The notes: generated by a model from the letters alone, not told the origin. Counted from the first letter of the stretch, positions 1-9,165 are shown. The stretch: 61,262 nt of DNA from CAG-390 sp964579135 (GCA_964579135.1 CAZOFD010000006.1:1-61262); one strand, 5' to 3'. Numbers and translations: made by a program.

Positions 1-523
1 TATATTTTCAACGTCCTCGCCGACGTAGCCCGCCTCGGTGAGCGTCGTCGCGTCGGCAATGGCAAAGGGAACTTTGAGCGATTTTGCGAGAGTTTGGGCG
101 AGATAGGTCTTGCCGACGCCGGTGGGACCTATCAGCAACACGTTGCTTTTTTGCAGATCGACGTCGTACTCGCAAGCGTCGTCCGCGTGGCGTTCACGCT
201 TTTCCGTTTTCGCAAGGATGCGTTTGTAATGGTTATATACCGCGACCGAAAGCGCGATCTTTGCCTTGTCTTGCCCGATGACGAATTTGTCAAGCTCGTT
301 TTTTATCTGAACGGGGCGAGGCAAAGTTTCAAGGCTCAGCGCCTCGTCGTCGTGCGGCGAAGAAATGCGTTTGAGATTTTCTTCGATCAGTTCTTCACAG
401 GCGTCGACGCAAAAATCGCAGATAAAAGCGCCCGTGGAGGAGGGAATCAAAAAGTTTACTTCGTTCTCGTTCCTTCCGCAAAAAGAGCAAAGGTGGAGTT
501 CTTGCCGATTGTTTGAAGGCATT
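1..523 (-). CDS. clpX: ATP-dependent Clp protease ATP-binding subunit ClpX (N-terminal part, cut by window edge)
   Basis: AAA+ unfoldase that recognises, unfolds and feeds substrates into the ClpP chamber. About 174 N-terminal residues are visible. The N-terminal zinc-binding domain shows LCSFCGRNE near residue 12 and a second cysteine pair in FICDFCVDAC, which is the four-Cys ClpX signature. The Walker A motif GPTGVGKT is followed by the ClpX-typical run ADATTLTEAGYVGEDVE at the window edge. The ATG at 523 is preceded by AGGATAGG. It lies 17 nt downstream of clpP, in the classical tig-clpP-clpX order, and is probably expressed from the promoter upstream of tig. The C-terminal AAA+ lid lies outside the window. 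Confidence 0.96.
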
Positions 524-540
524 ATTTATTACCTATCCTA

Positions 541-1155
541 TCAGTGACGCTCGATTATCTTGTCGATAATCCCGTATTCGAGCGCTTGCTCGGCGGTCAT
601 AAAATTGTCGCGATCGGTGTCTTTTTCGATGACCTTTATGGACTTGCCGGTGTTTTTCGCAAGGATCTCGTTGAGCATCTTTTTGGTACGAACGAGGAGC
701 TCCGTTCTTATAAGCACGTCGGATACCTGCCCCTGAGCACCGCCGAGGGGTTGGTGTATCATAATCTCGCTGTGCGGCAACGCAAAACGTTTTCCGGGTG
801 TGCCCGCAGAGAGCAGAAAAGCGCCCATACTCGCCGCCATACCGATACATATCGTGCTGACGTCACATTTGACGAATTGCATAGTGTCGTATATCGCCAT
901 CCCGGCGGTAACGCTGCCGCCGGGGCTGTTGATATAAAACGAAATGTCTTTATCGGGATCCGTGGATTCGAGATAGAGCATTTGCGCGATCACGAGAGAT
1001 GCCGTAGTATCGTTGACCTCGTCGGAAAGAAAGATCACACGGTCGTTAAGCAGGCGTGAAAATATGTCGTAAGAACGCTCACCGCGGTTCGTCTGTTCGA
1101 TGACGTACGGAACAAAAGCTCCGCGCGGCGTTTCGTTGCCCGAAAAACTGTTCAT
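541..1155 (-). CDS. clpP: ATP-dependent Clp protease proteolytic subunit ClpP
   Basis: Serine peptidase that forms the double heptameric proteolytic chamber of ClpXP. It is 204 residues long, normal for the family. The catalytic Ser109 lies in GMAASMGA and His134 in IMIHQPLGG. Asp183 lies in KDTDRDNF, with the same spacing from the histidine as in E. coli ClpP. The substrate-strand motif INSPGGSVTAG is present. The start is preceded by ACGGAGG at good spacing. It sits between tig and clpX, 37 nt from tig, consistent with one operon. Confidence 0.98.
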   Translation of the reverse strand: MNSFSGNETPRGAFVPYVIEQTNRGERSYDIFSRLLNDRVIFLSDEVNDTTASLVIAQMLYLESTDPDKDISFYINSPGGSVTAGMAIYDTMQFVKCDVSTICIGMAASMGAFLLSAGTPGKRFALPHSEIMIHQPLGGAQGQVSDVLIRTELLVRTKKMLNEILAKNTGKSIKVIEKDTDRDNFMTAEQALEYGIIDKIIERH

Positions 1156-1192
1156 AGTAAAGACCTCCGTGATATTTTATTGGGGAAGAGGA

Positions 1193-2509
1193 TCATTCCG
1201 CGTCAGCGGCAGCCTCGGGTGCTTTGTCGAGATACGTTATCTTTGCCGAGGATTTTGCGATCTCAACGGCGCGGCGGTTCTTAAGCGTATGAGCGATCTC
1301 CTCGGCGGGAAGATTCTCTTTTGCGTAGTCGAGTTCGACGCCGTATTGCTTTGCGACGTCCTCGTATTCCTTTGCTATCTCGTCTTCGGTGGGCTCGATG
1401 GACTCGAGCGAAGCGATCTTTTCAAGGGCGAGCTCGAGCTTTACGGAATCAACGGCAGAGGGGCGTACCTGCTCCTTGTAACCGTCGAGGGTCATATCGA
1501 AATACTTGAGGTAGGTCTTGAAATCGAGACCTTGCATTTGCATTCTTGCGCTGCTGTTGCGAACTATTGCCTCGACCTCGGCATCGATCATAGACGCGGG
1601 GATTTCGGCTTCGACGAGTTCTGCGAGTTTTTGACGGATCTTGCCCTCAAGCTCTTCGTCTGCGCGAGAGTCGTGTCCCTTTTCGAGTTTTGCCGCAATA
1701 TCCGCACGATATTCCGCAAAAGTGTTGAATTCGGATACGTCGAGTGCGAAATCGTCGTCAAGCTCGGGAAGCTCGCTCAGCGTGAGCGCCTTGAGAGCGA
1801 CCTTAAAGGTCGCGTTTTTGCCCGCGAGATCTTTTGCGTGGTATTCTGCGGGGAAAACTACGTTTACGTCAAAGTTTTCGCCTACGGAGTGACCTACCAC
1901 GCCCTCTTCGAAACCGGGAATGAACTGACCGGAGCCGAGCTTGAGCTTGTGCCCCTCGTCCTTGCCGCCGTCAAACGCAACGCCGTCGACGAATCCTTCG
2001 TAGTCGATGGTAGCGGTGTCACCCATAGCTGCCGCACGATCGGTGACCTCGATCTCTCTTGCGTTTCTTTCGCGTACGGTCTCGATTTCACGGTCGATCT
2101 CTTCGTCGGTAACGGGGGTGCGAACTACGTCGACCTCGATGCCGTGGTACTCGCCGAGCTTTATCTCGGGTTTTACGTCCATCGTTGCGGTGAGAACGAC
2201 TTCGTTTTCGTTCATATCGGATATCTCGAATTCGGGGCGCGAAACTACGTCTTTTTCGACTGCCGCGATTATCTCGGGGTAGGATGCGTTTATAAGTTCG
2301 TTTACGGCGTCCTCGAGGAAGATGCCGGTTCCGTACATTTTTTCGATAACGGAGCGGGGAGCCTTTCCGCGACGGAAGCCGGGAACGTTAAAGCTGTTCG
2401 ACTTCTTTTTAAATACTTTTGCTTTTTCCGCTTCTACGGTAGCCGCATCAAAAGAGAATTCAACGACTGCCTGATTTTTTTCGTTAACGGTTGTGTTCTT
2501 GATGGTCAT
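1193..2509 (-). CDS. tig: Trigger factor, ribosome-associated chaperone
   Basis: Chaperone that binds at the ribosomal exit tunnel (L23) and shields nascent chains. Its 438 residues match the usual length. The N-terminal ribosome-docking loop GFRRGK is at residues 44-49. An FKBP-like PPIase domain follows from about residue 160 (TATIDYEGFVDG), then a long helical C-terminal domain. The start ATG is preceded by GAAAGGAC. It is first in the tig-clpP-clpX operon, directly downstream of a strong promoter. Confidence 0.98.
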   Translation of the reverse strand: MTIKNTTVNEKNQAVVEFSFDAATVEAEKAKVFKKKSNSFNVPGFRRGKAPRSVIEKMYGTGIFLEDAVNELINASYPEIIAAVEKDVVSRPEFEISDMNENEVVLTATMDVKPEIKLGEYHGIEVDVVRTPVTDEEIDREIETVRERNAREIEVTDRAAAMGDTATIDYEGFVDGVAFDGGKDEGHKLKLGSGQFIPGFEEGVVGHSVGENFDVNVVFPAEYHAKDLAGKNATFKVALKALTLSELPELDDDFALDVSEFNTFAEYRADIAAKLEKGHDSRADEELEGKIRQKLAELVEAEIPASMIDAEVEAIVRNSSARMQMQGLDFKTYLKYFDMTLDGYKEQVRPSAVDSVKLELALEKIASLESIEPTEDEIAKEYEDVAKQYGVELDYAKENLPAEEIAHTLKNRRAVEIAKSSAKITYLDKAPEAAADAE

Positions 2510-2544
2510 TTTTTTGTCCTTTCAAAATTTATACATTCTTATAT

Positions 2545-2572
2545 ATTTTACATAAATATTTATTTCTGTCAA
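2545..2572 (-). promoter_or_regulatory. Promoter for the tig-clpP-clpX operon
   Basis: On the minus strand a perfect -35 TTGACA (2567-2572) is separated by 16 nt from a -10 TAAAAT (2545-2550). It lies 36 nt upstream of the tig start, in an AT-rich gap. I saw no CIRCE-like repeat. Confidence 0.8.
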
Positions 2573-2615
2573 GAGAAAATCGAAAAAATGTACTTATGCC
2601 CGCGCGGGCGGCGCG

Positions 2616-3332
2616 TTATGATATCTTATGAGGACAAAAGTCAAGTTTGTCCGCCGATATCATTCTGAATTTTATGCCTTCGAAGTCAAAATCGCCCTCC
2701 GAGGAATAAACGCCGTGGATATGCCCGTAAAAGCATTCTTGCACGCCGTATTCGTGCAAAAGGTCGATCGTATCACGGCAGACGTTGTCGCGCCAAACGG
2801 GGGGGAAATGCAAAAATACGTATTTCGGCAGCGGCGAGTGCAGGTTCGCGGCGCAGTCGAGGCTCGCCCTGAGGCGACGGCTCTCGCGGTCGATCATTCG
2901 TTGCCAATCGACGTCTCCGACGGTCTTTTGGTTGGCGGGGTCGGGAAACCAGCCGCGCGTTCCGCAAATAAACCCTTGCGGAGTTTCAAAGGCATTGTTG
3001 TAAAGAAATTCAACGCTTTTGAGTGACAAGTCGCAGAGGTATCGATTCATTTTCGATACCGTGCTCCACCAAAAATCGTGGTTTCCTTTGCCGATATATT
3101 TTTTGCCGGGCAACGATTCTATAAAAAGGAAGTCGTCTTTGGCTTCGTCAAGGGTCATCGCCCAAGAAAAATCGCCCGGGATAACTACGTTGTCGTCGTC
3201 TTTGACGATCGCTGTCCAATTTTTTACGAGCTTTTCGCGGCATCCGATCCAGCGGTTGCCGAATACGGACATTGATTTTGCGTCGCCCGCGGCGCCGGCA
3301 AGATGCAGATCGGCTATGGTAAAAAGCGACAT
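2616..3332 (-). CDS. Calcineurin-like metallophosphoesterase
   Basis: Predicted cytoplasmic phosphohydrolase of the calcineurin-like fold, 238 residues, resembling the COG1768 group. The metal-binding motifs appear in order: D8 and H10 in ADLHLAG, GDFSW near 53-57, GNHD at 83-86, a histidine in FLHFPP near 175, and GHIHG at 203-207. The substrate is not known. The start follows AAAGGAGAG. It is transcribed towards tig but precedes the tig promoter, so it is probably a separate unit. Confidence 0.88.
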   Translation of the reverse strand: MSLFTIADLHLAGAAGDAKSMSVFGNRWIGCREKLVKNWTAIVKDDDNVVIPGDFSWAMTLDEAKDDFLFIESLPGKKYIGKGNHDFWWSTVSKMNRYLCDLSLKSVEFLYNNAFETPQGFICGTRGWFPDPANQKTVGDVDWQRMIDRESRRLRASLDCAANLHSPLPKYVFLHFPPVWRDNVCRDTIDLLHEYGVQECFYGHIHGVYSSEGDFDFEGIKFRMISADKLDFCPHKIS

Positions 3333-3459
3333 ATCTCTCCTTTCGTTCGCCGTGTGCCCCGCGTTTGCGGGCGTTTTTCGGCAACCGTTTTTTTAAATAT
3401 GAATACGATCGCTTTCGGTGAGGAATAATCTTTGTGAGATCAACCGAAAGGAGTTAAAG

Positions 3460-3657
3460 ATGAACGATCAGTCGAAAAGAAGCGCTTGCTGCGGCAAAAG
3501 CGGCAAGCACATCGAGGGTATCGTGTGCGACGTTAAAAATTGCGCGTTTCACGATTGCGAAACTCATTGCACAGCCAAGCAGATAAGCGTCGGCCCCTCG
3601 GGAGCGGAGCACAGCAGCGACACGGCTTGCACGACGTTTAAGCCGAAAGCGGAGTGA
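3460..3657 (+). CDS. Small cysteine-rich DUF1540 protein
   Basis: A 65-residue protein with the DUF1540 pattern: VCDVKNCAFHDCETHC, a basic KQI segment, then a final Cys in CTTFKP. Such proteins are common in Clostridia and are thought to bind metal through the conserved cysteines; no biochemical role is established. The ATG at 3460 follows AAAGGAG at 3448-3454 and is preferred over upstream in-frame starts. It is a monocistronic plus-strand gene between two minus-strand operons and ends in a strong terminator. Confidence 0.85.
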   Translation: MNDQSKRSACCGKSGKHIEGIVCDVKNCAFHDCETHCTAKQISVGPSGAEHSSDTACTTFKPKAE

Positions 3658-3664
3658 GCCGCTT

Positions 3665-3698
3665 GCGGGATCGCTTTACGGGCGATCCCGCTTTTTTT
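3665..3698 (+). terminator. Rho-independent terminator after DUF1540 gene
   Basis: A 10-bp stem (GCGGGATCGC pairing with GCGATCCCGC) closes a short loop and is followed by seven T residues, right after the stop codon at 3657. Confidence 0.9.
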
Positions 3699-3727
3699 CG
3701 TGTTTGCGTTTTGCGCCGCGACAAAAC

Positions 3728-5230
3728 TCAGTGAAGAGCGGAGTTTTGCTCGACGGAGGCGAAGACCTCCTCGAGCATATCGCTCGGGTCGCAGACCTCG
3801 GTGAAGCGCACGCGGCGCGAATCGAGCCCTGCCAAAGGCATCGGTATCGGCTCGCCCGTCAGTTTCGAGAGCTCGCCGAGCGCAGCGTAGTCCTCGGGCG
3901 GGCGGCAATCGGTAAGCGCGCGATAAACGTCGGCGGCAAATTTGAAAGGGCTTGCGGTAGACGCGAGGAGCATAGGCGTTTCGTCACCGCTCTGCGCAAG
4001 ATATTTTTCCGCACAGCAAAGTCCGACGGCGGAGTGCGTATCGCAAAGATAACCGAAGTTGTCGAACGTCGTTCTGATGGTAGCCGACGTTTCGTCCTCG
4101 TCGGCAAAATATCCCGCAAACGTTTCGCGGATACTCTTCAGCGTGTCGCTTTCGACGGTATAACGCCCGCTTTCGGCAAGTTCGCTCATATATTGCGCCG
4201 TTTTTTCGCTTCCGCAGATAACGTAAAGAAGACGCTCGAGGTTGCTTGATACGAGTATGTCCATAGAGGGAGATATCGTTGCGTGGAAATCGCGGTTTCT
4301 GTCGTAGGTGCCGCTCGTCAGGAAATCGGTGAGGACGTTGTTGGTGTTGGATGCGCAAACGAGTCGCTTTACGGGCAAGCCCATAGTTTTTGCGATATAA
4401 GCCGCGAAAATGTTGCCGAAGTTACCCGTGGGAACGCAGACGTTGATCTTGTCGCCGAGAGCGACGGTGCCGTTTTGCACCATATCGCAATAAGCGGAGA
4501 AGTAATATACGATCTGCGGAGCGAGACGCCCCCAGTTTATCGAATTCGCGCTTGATAGGAAATAACCCGCCTTGTCGAGCTTTTCGGCGGCATCTTTGTC
4601 GGAAAAGATCTTTTTTACACCCGACTGAGCGTCGTCGAAATTGCCGCGGATAGCATAAACGTTGACGTTTTGACCGTTTTGCGTTGCCATTTGCAGCTTT
4701 TGCACGTTGCTAACGCCGTCAACGGGGTAAAATACGTCGATCTCTATGCCATCTACGTCACGATATCCCTCGAGCGCCGCTTTGCCGGTATCGCCCGAGG
4801 TTGCGACGAGGACGAGCGCTTTTTTGTCCGTGCCGCTCTTTTTGATGGCGGCGGAGAGTAGGCGCGGCATAAGTTGGAGCGCCATATCTTTGAAAGCCGC
4901 CGTGGGACCGTGCCAAAGCTCGATTGCGGAGATGCGGCTGTTTATCTTTTTGACCGGAGCCGCACCGTCCGGAAAGGCTTCGCTACCGTATGCCGCAAGG
5001 CAACATTCGTCAAGCTCCTCTTTTGTGTAATCCGAAAGGAAAAGCGAGAGGATGCGCGAGGCGCGCTCGGCATACGAAAGGGGAATGAGGGCGGAGATAA
5101 AGTCTTCGTTTATCTCGGGGATGCGCTCGGGCATATAGAGCCCGCCGTCGTTTGCCAAACCGTGCAGGATCGCCTGCGATGCGGAAACTTTATCGTTTTG
5201 TGATCTGCTTCTTGTACTGACGTAGTTCAT
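3728..5230 (-). CDS. thrC: Threonine synthase
   Basis: PLP enzyme converting O-phosphohomoserine to threonine. It has 500 residues, the length of the longer (E. coli-like) ThrC class. The PLP lysine is K114 in GPTAAFKDMALQ, and the phosphate-binding loop ATSGDTGKAAL follows near residue 163. The N-terminus MNYVSTRSR is typical of the family. It is last in the minus-strand gene string from mnmA and lies 85 nt after yraN. The leader has an unusual possible SD plus hairpin (see 5231-5269). Confidence 0.96.
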   Translation of the reverse strand: MNYVSTRSRSQNDKVSASQAILHGLANDGGLYMPERIPEINEDFISALIPLSYAERASRILSLFLSDYTKEELDECCLAAYGSEAFPDGAAPVKKINSRISAIELWHGPTAAFKDMALQLMPRLLSAAIKKSGTDKKALVLVATSGDTGKAALEGYRDVDGIEIDVFYPVDGVSNVQKLQMATQNGQNVNVYAIRGNFDDAQSGVKKIFSDKDAAEKLDKAGYFLSSANSINWGRLAPQIVYYFSAYCDMVQNGTVALGDKINVCVPTGNFGNIFAAYIAKTMGLPVKRLVCASNTNNVLTDFLTSGTYDRNRDFHATISPSMDILVSSNLERLLYVICGSEKTAQYMSELAESGRYTVESDTLKSIRETFAGYFADEDETSATIRTTFDNFGYLCDTHSAVGLCCAEKYLAQSGDETPMLLASTASPFKFAADVYRALTDCRPPEDYAALGELSKLTGEPIPMPLAGLDSRRVRFTEVCDPSDMLEEVFASVEQNSALH

Positions 5231-5269
5231 TTCGTTGCATATTCCTTTTCTGTTTCGATATGCGCTCCC
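5231..5269 (-). promoter_or_regulatory. thrC ribosome binding region with possible structured spacer
   Basis: On the minus strand, GGGAG (5265-5269) lies 1 nt from an inverted repeat GCATAT/ATATGC (5237-5242 and 5258-5263, 15-nt loop), then 6 nt to the ATG. The loop itself contains AAAAGGA, which could serve as an ordinary SD about 12 nt from the ATG. It is therefore the weakest member of the structured-spacer group. Confidence 0.35.
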
Positions 5270-5315
5270 GCTGCGGCGAAAGGCTTATTTCGGTCGTATA
5301 CGAAAGACGAGGCTC

Positions 5316-5720
5316 TCATCTTCCGAATGCGTTTCTTACGTGGTTTACGTTTTTGAGCTCGAGCTTGCCTAAAGGATCTTTCGTAACGTAGATCTCGATA
5401 ACGTCGAGGCGCGGAAATTTGCCCGACGGATGCGCGGCGAGATATTCGCGCGCTGCGGAGAGAAGATTTTGCCGTTTTTTGTAATTTACAGCGGCTGCGG
5501 GTGCGACGAGATAGCGGGTGTCGCGGTCGCAGTGCGACGACACGGTACGGGTTTTGACCTCAACGAAGCAGACGTGAGCGTCGTCCTCGGCGACGATATC
5601 GATCTCGCGTTTTCCGAGGCGCACGTTTCTCGCGACGACGCTGTATCCGTTGCGTGTGAGATATTCGGCGGCTGCGTCCTCGCCGTAGGCTCCCAAGCGT
5701 TCGTTATCGCGCCCCGTCAT
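5316..5720 (-). CDS. yraN: YraN/UPF0102 family endonuclease-like protein
   Basis: A 134-residue protein of the UPF0102 family, which has a restriction-endonuclease-like fold. The family core is present: GAYGEDAAAEYL near residue 10, then REIDIVAED and CFVEVKTR, giving the D-ExK arrangement. The cellular role is not established. It overlaps the 3' end of rnhB by 17 nt, so translation is probably coupled. The rnhB-yraN pairing is common in Bacillota. Confidence 0.9.
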   Translation of the reverse strand: MTGRDNERLGAYGEDAAAEYLTRNGYSVVARNVRLGKREIDIVAEDDAHVCFVEVKTRTVSSHCDRDTRYLVAPAAAVNYKKRQNLLSAAREYLAAHPSGKFPRLDVIEIYVTKDPLGKLELKNVNHVRNAFGR

Positions 5721-6315
5721 CGTTTAAAAACCTTATGAATTTTTTTCTGTGGCAGGGCGAGGGGCCGAATCGCCTCAACGCCGCCATATGTTCGGCGGTA
5801 CCGTAACCTTTGTTTTTCGCGATCATATACTCGGGATATTCGCGGTCGAGCTCAAGGCATATCCTGTCACGCGTTACCTTGGCAAGCACCGAGGCTGCCG
5901 CTATCGACGGGACTTTGGCGTCGCCTCCGATAACGCATCTGCCGTCGATCTCGAAATCACGAAAAACGTTGCCGTCGACAAGCAAATAATCGGCGCGTAC
6001 GGGTAACGCCGCAACGGCGCGGTGCATAGCCGCAAGAGTGGCTTCGAGAATATTGAGCTCGTCGATCTCGCGAACGTCCGCCGTTCCGATGCCGAAAGCG
6101 ACGGCTTTTTTCGTTATTTCGTCGTAAAGCGCCTCGCGGTTTTTCGCCGAAAGCTTTTTCGAATCGTTAAGCCCCGCGAGCTCGAGCCCGCACGGCAGTA
6201 TGCATGCGGCGGCGACCACGGGACCGCACAGCGGACCGCGCCCCGCTTCGTCTATCCCGCAAACGGCGCCGAAACCGTTTGCGGCGAGCTCACTCTCAAC
6301 AGTGTATTCAAGCAT
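5704..6315 (-). CDS. rnhB: Ribonuclease HII
   Basis: Removes ribonucleotides and RNA primers from RNA-DNA hybrids. It has 203 residues. The active-site motif GIDEAGRGPLCGP places D22 and E23 at the catalytic positions, and later family motifs LLVDGN and SVLAKVTRD are present. It sits between ylqF and yraN, the usual Bacillota neighbourhood. The ATG at 6315 follows a GGGGGGAA stretch. Confidence 0.97.
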   Translation of the reverse strand: MLEYTVESELAANGFGAVCGIDEAGRGPLCGPVVAAACILPCGLELAGLNDSKKLSAKNREALYDEITKKAVAFGIGTADVREIDELNILEATLAAMHRAVAALPVRADYLLVDGNVFRDFEIDGRCVIGGDAKVPSIAAASVLAKVTRDRICLELDREYPEYMIAKNKGYGTAEHMAALRRFGPSPCHRKKFIRFLNDDGAR

Positions 6316-6382
6316 TGATTTATTGTTTCCCCCCGGAGTTTTCGGAGTATCCGTCTGCGGTTTGCGGTTGCGAGACGGTGAT

Positions 6383-7246
6383 TTATCGCCTATCGAGCGT
6401 TACGTGCCCGATCTTGCCCTCGCGAAATTCGTCGAGCAAAACAGATGCGGTCCGATCGTAGTCGATCTCGCCGCCCCGCAGCAAAAAGCCTCGCTTTTTG
6501 CCGATGAGCTCGAACAGTTCAAGGTCGCTCGCCGAGCCGAAGTCGTTCGTATGGTCGGTTTTGTATCTTGCGCCGAGCAGTGCGGGGTAAAGCGCGCGCA
6601 AGCGACGGATAAGGATCAGCGCAAGTTCGGCGGTGTCGAGCACGTCGTCTTTTATCGCTCCGGTGAGGGCGAGGTTTTCGCCTGCCGTTTTGTCGTCGAA
6701 TTTCGGCCAAAGCACGCCGGGCATATCGAGCAGATCCATACCGAGCGGCGTTTGCACCCATTGCTTGTCGCGGGTGACGCCCGGTCGATCCTCGACTTTG
6801 GCTTTTTTCGAGTCCGAAAGACGATTTATCAGCGTGGATTTTCCGACGTTCGGTATACCGACGACCATAGCTTTCAGCCTGCGCCCCGACATTCCGCGTT
6901 CTTCGTATTTATCTATCTTATCTCGGCATATGCGGCTCATCTCGCGCGGTATTATGTCAAGCCCCGCGCCCGTTTTGCAGTCGGTAAGTATGCAGGCTGT
7001 GGTGCCGTTGCCGCTCGCCTTTGCCCATACGGCGGAAATCGACGGGTCGGCAAGTCCCGCCTTGTTTAAAAGGATCATTCGCGGCTTTGCGCCGATAAGT
7101 TTGCCTATTTCGGGATTTTCCGAGCTTTTCGGTATCCTTGCGTCGCGAAGCTCTATTACAAAGTCTACGTTTTTCAGGTTTTCCGATATCATACGGCGCG
7201 TTTTCGCCATATGCCCCGGGAACCACTGTATTATCTGTGATGGCAT
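6383..7246 (-). CDS. ylqF: Ribosome biogenesis GTPase YlqF/RbgA
   Basis: Circularly permuted GTPase needed for late 50S subunit assembly. It has 287 residues. The permuted motif order is seen: G4 NKAG at 61-64, then G1 GIPNVGKS at 130-137, then G3 DMPG at 174-177. The N-terminus IQWFPGHMAKTRR is the family signature. G4 reads NKAG rather than NKxD, as in many YlqF proteins. It lies 13 nt downstream of lepB, the normal neighbour order. Confidence 0.96.
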   Translation of the reverse strand: MPSQIIQWFPGHMAKTRRMISENLKNVDFVIELRDARIPKSSENPEIGKLIGAKPRMILLNKAGLADPSISAVWAKASGNGTTACILTDCKTGAGLDIIPREMSRICRDKIDKYEERGMSGRRLKAMVVGIPNVGKSTLINRLSDSKKAKVEDRPGVTRDKQWVQTPLGMDLLDMPGVLWPKFDDKTAGENLALTGAIKDDVLDTAELALILIRRLRALYPALLGARYKTDHTNDFGSASDLELFELIGKKRGFLLRGGEIDYDRTASVLLDEFREGKIGHVTLDRR

Positions 7247-7259
7247 ATTTTCTCCGTTC

Positions 7260-7898
7260 TTATTCGACCGCGCCGATTTTGTCGGTCGGGGTCAGGCGAT
7301 ATACTACTTTCCCGAGCACGCGGCGTTTGTCGACGAGCCCGATATACGGAGAACGGCTGTCGGACGAATGGTCGCGGTTGTCGCCCATAACGTAAAGCGA
7401 CCCCTCGGGCACGAAAGTATCGACAGGATAACCGTAATTCGCTCGGTAAGACGCGTACGTCGGGTCGTAAACGGCGTAATCTTCGTCAAGCGTAACGGGG
7501 TTTTCGCCGTTTTCGTCGCTCACGGTCACGACAAGTCGCCCCGTTGCTTCGTCGAGCTCTATGTGCACCCATTCGCCGCCGGTCGAGACGACTCTTTTTA
7601 CTATCGGTTCGTTAAAAACGGTGCCGGTTTGATGAAAAACGATGATATCTCCGCGTTCCACGTCCGAAAAGACGTCGGATACGAGCAGCAGCTCGCCGTC
7701 GTGCAGCGTGTCGACCATCGAATCGCCGTCGACGCGGCACAGGCAAACGACAAACGAGCAGAGAATGAATATGGCGCAAGCGGCGAAGGCGAACAGCTCG
7801 AAACAATCGAAGATATCCGCTGCGATCGACCTCTCGCGAGGCGTTTCGCTTTTTTCGCTTCGCTTCGCGCTTTGAGTTGCTTTTTGTTTACTTAACAT
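7260..7898 (-). CDS. lepB: Signal peptidase I
   Basis: Membrane serine/lysine protease that removes signal peptides from Sec-exported proteins. It has 212 residues and a single N-terminal membrane anchor (about 31-54). The nucleophile Ser60 is in GDSM and the general base Lys101 in PIVKRVV. The box GDNRDHSSDSR is near residue 170. A basic, Lys/Arg-rich cytoplasmic tail precedes the helix. The RBS is GGGGAGA. It is in the mnmA-thrC gene string. Confidence 0.96.
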   Translation of the reverse strand: MLSKQKATQSAKRSEKSETPRERSIAADIFDCFELFAFAACAIFILCSFVVCLCRVDGDSMVDTLHDGELLLVSDVFSDVERGDIIVFHQTGTVFNEPIVKRVVSTGGEWVHIELDEATGRLVVTVSDENGENPVTLDEDYAVYDPTYASYRANYGYPVDTFVPEGSLYVMGDNRDHSSDSRSPYIGLVDKRRVLGKVVYRLTPTDKIGAVE

Positions 7899-7913
7899 TT
7901 CGTCTCCCCACGC

Positions 7914-9122
7914 TTAACTGCTGCAGATATCTATGAAACGGCGCATAAGCTTCGAGCCGTCGGGCATAAAGTCTTGCTTTTCCGCCGCGGTGCGTTCGGT
8001 AAAGCAAGAAACCCCGGGGGCTTCCGAGCGCGAAGAATATATCATAAAGGGTACGGGCTCCGCCGTATGTGTGCGCAAAGCGACGGGCGTCGGGTGGTCG
8101 GGCAGGATCATTATGCCGTAACCGTCTTCCGCTTCGGCTTTGAAATATTCGAGGATGGGCGCGAGGATGCGCTTGTCGATATACTCTATGGACAGCACTT
8201 TGTTTTCGGCTTCCGCGCGGTGACCGCATTCGTCGGGGGCTTCCACGTGCAGATAAACGAGATCGCTGCCGCTTTTAAACGCGTTTATCGCGGCTTCGGC
8301 TTTGCCCTCGAAATTCGTGTGAATATTGCCCGTCGCTCCCTCAACGTCGGGCACTTCCATACCGGCGCAAATGCCGATGCCCTTTATAAGGTCGACTGCC
8401 GAGACAACGGTGGCGGTAAGACCGAATTTTTCTTTGAAAGAGGGGAGTGTCGGGCGCTTTCCGGGGCTCCAAAGCCAAGCGGAGTTCGCGGGCTTGAGAC
8501 CGCGCCTTTTTCTGTCGACGTTTACTGGGTGCGCCTCGAGCACACGGCAACTTTCACGCATAAAGTCGAGAAATTCGCCCTCGGGCAGATAGTCGCCTAT
8601 CCTTTTGCCGATTATATCGTGCGGACGTGCGAATTCGTACTTTTCGTCGACGCCTTTCCAAAGTACGCAATGACGGTAGCTTACACCGGTGTAAAAGCGG
8701 CGCGCTTCGTTGCCGAATTTTTCGTCAAGCGCTTTTACCAGCTGTGAGGATTCCTCGGTTGGTATCTCGTCCGCGCTGTGGTCGAGCATTATGCGATCCT
8801 CGTAGCGCTCGCCCTCGGATAGAGCGACCGTGTTAAAGCGCACGGCTACGTCGTCATCGTCCATATGAAGCCCCATACTTACGGCTTCAAGCGGTGCGCG
8901 CCCCTTAGAATATACTTTGGGGTCGAAAGACATTATCGCCATATTTGCGGTATCGGATTCGGGTACCATTCCGTTCGGAACGTTCAGCACCGTGCCTACG
9001 ACGGATTGTGAAGCGAGCATATCGATCGTAGGTTTGTCGGCTGCCTCCATAGGCGTTTTATCGCCGAGCTGCGCTATCTTTCGGTCTGCCATTCCGTCGG
9101 GGATCAAAACGAGGTATTTCAT
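7914..9122 (-). CDS. apgM: 2,3-bisphosphoglycerate-independent phosphoglycerate mutase (ApgM type)
   Basis: Glycolytic interconversion of 3- and 2-phosphoglycerate without cofactor. The 402-residue length and the N-terminus YLVLIPDGMADR, followed by PESDTANMAI with Ser56 as the probable phospho-acceptor, identify the archaeal-type ApgM group of the alkaline phosphatase superfamily rather than the ~510-residue GpmI. The C-terminal metal motif ILPDHPTPV is present. Its leader shows the SD-hairpin-start layout. Confidence 0.93.
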   Translation of the reverse strand: MKYLVLIPDGMADRKIAQLGDKTPMEAADKPTIDMLASQSVVGTVLNVPNGMVPESDTANMAIMSFDPKVYSKGRAPLEAVSMGLHMDDDDVAVRFNTVALSEGERYEDRIMLDHSADEIPTEESSQLVKALDEKFGNEARRFYTGVSYRHCVLWKGVDEKYEFARPHDIIGKRIGDYLPEGEFLDFMRESCRVLEAHPVNVDRKRRGLKPANSAWLWSPGKRPTLPSFKEKFGLTATVVSAVDLIKGIGICAGMEVPDVEGATGNIHTNFEGKAEAAINAFKSGSDLVYLHVEAPDECGHRAEAENKVLSIEYIDKRILAPILEYFKAEAEDGYGIMILPDHPTPVALRTHTAEPVPFMIYSSRSEAPGVSCFTERTAAEKQDFMPDGSKLMRRFIDICSS

Positions 9123-9165
9123 TGTTTGTTATCGCCCTGACTTTGTTTTGACAAAGTTTCCTTTC
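9123..9165 (-). promoter_or_regulatory. apgM ribosome binding site with hairpin spacer
   Basis: Minus strand: GAAAGGAA (9158-9165) directly abuts a perfect 7-bp stem ACTTTGT/ACAAAGT (9140-9157, 4-nt loop), then 17 nt to the ATG at 9122. No canonical SD lies at normal distance; only AGGG about 12 nt away. The hairpin may bring SD and start together. Confidence 0.55.

Noticed and set aside
2597..2608. GCCCGCGCGGGC palindrome as a terminator of the phosphoesterase gene
   Set aside because: The T-run is about 9 nt away from the stem, so support is too weak.
1100..2668. Plus-strand open frame of 522 codons opposite tig
   Set aside because: Shadow of tig: no family motif, whereas the minus strand encodes a complete trigger factor. 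The codon bias here leaves few antisense stops.
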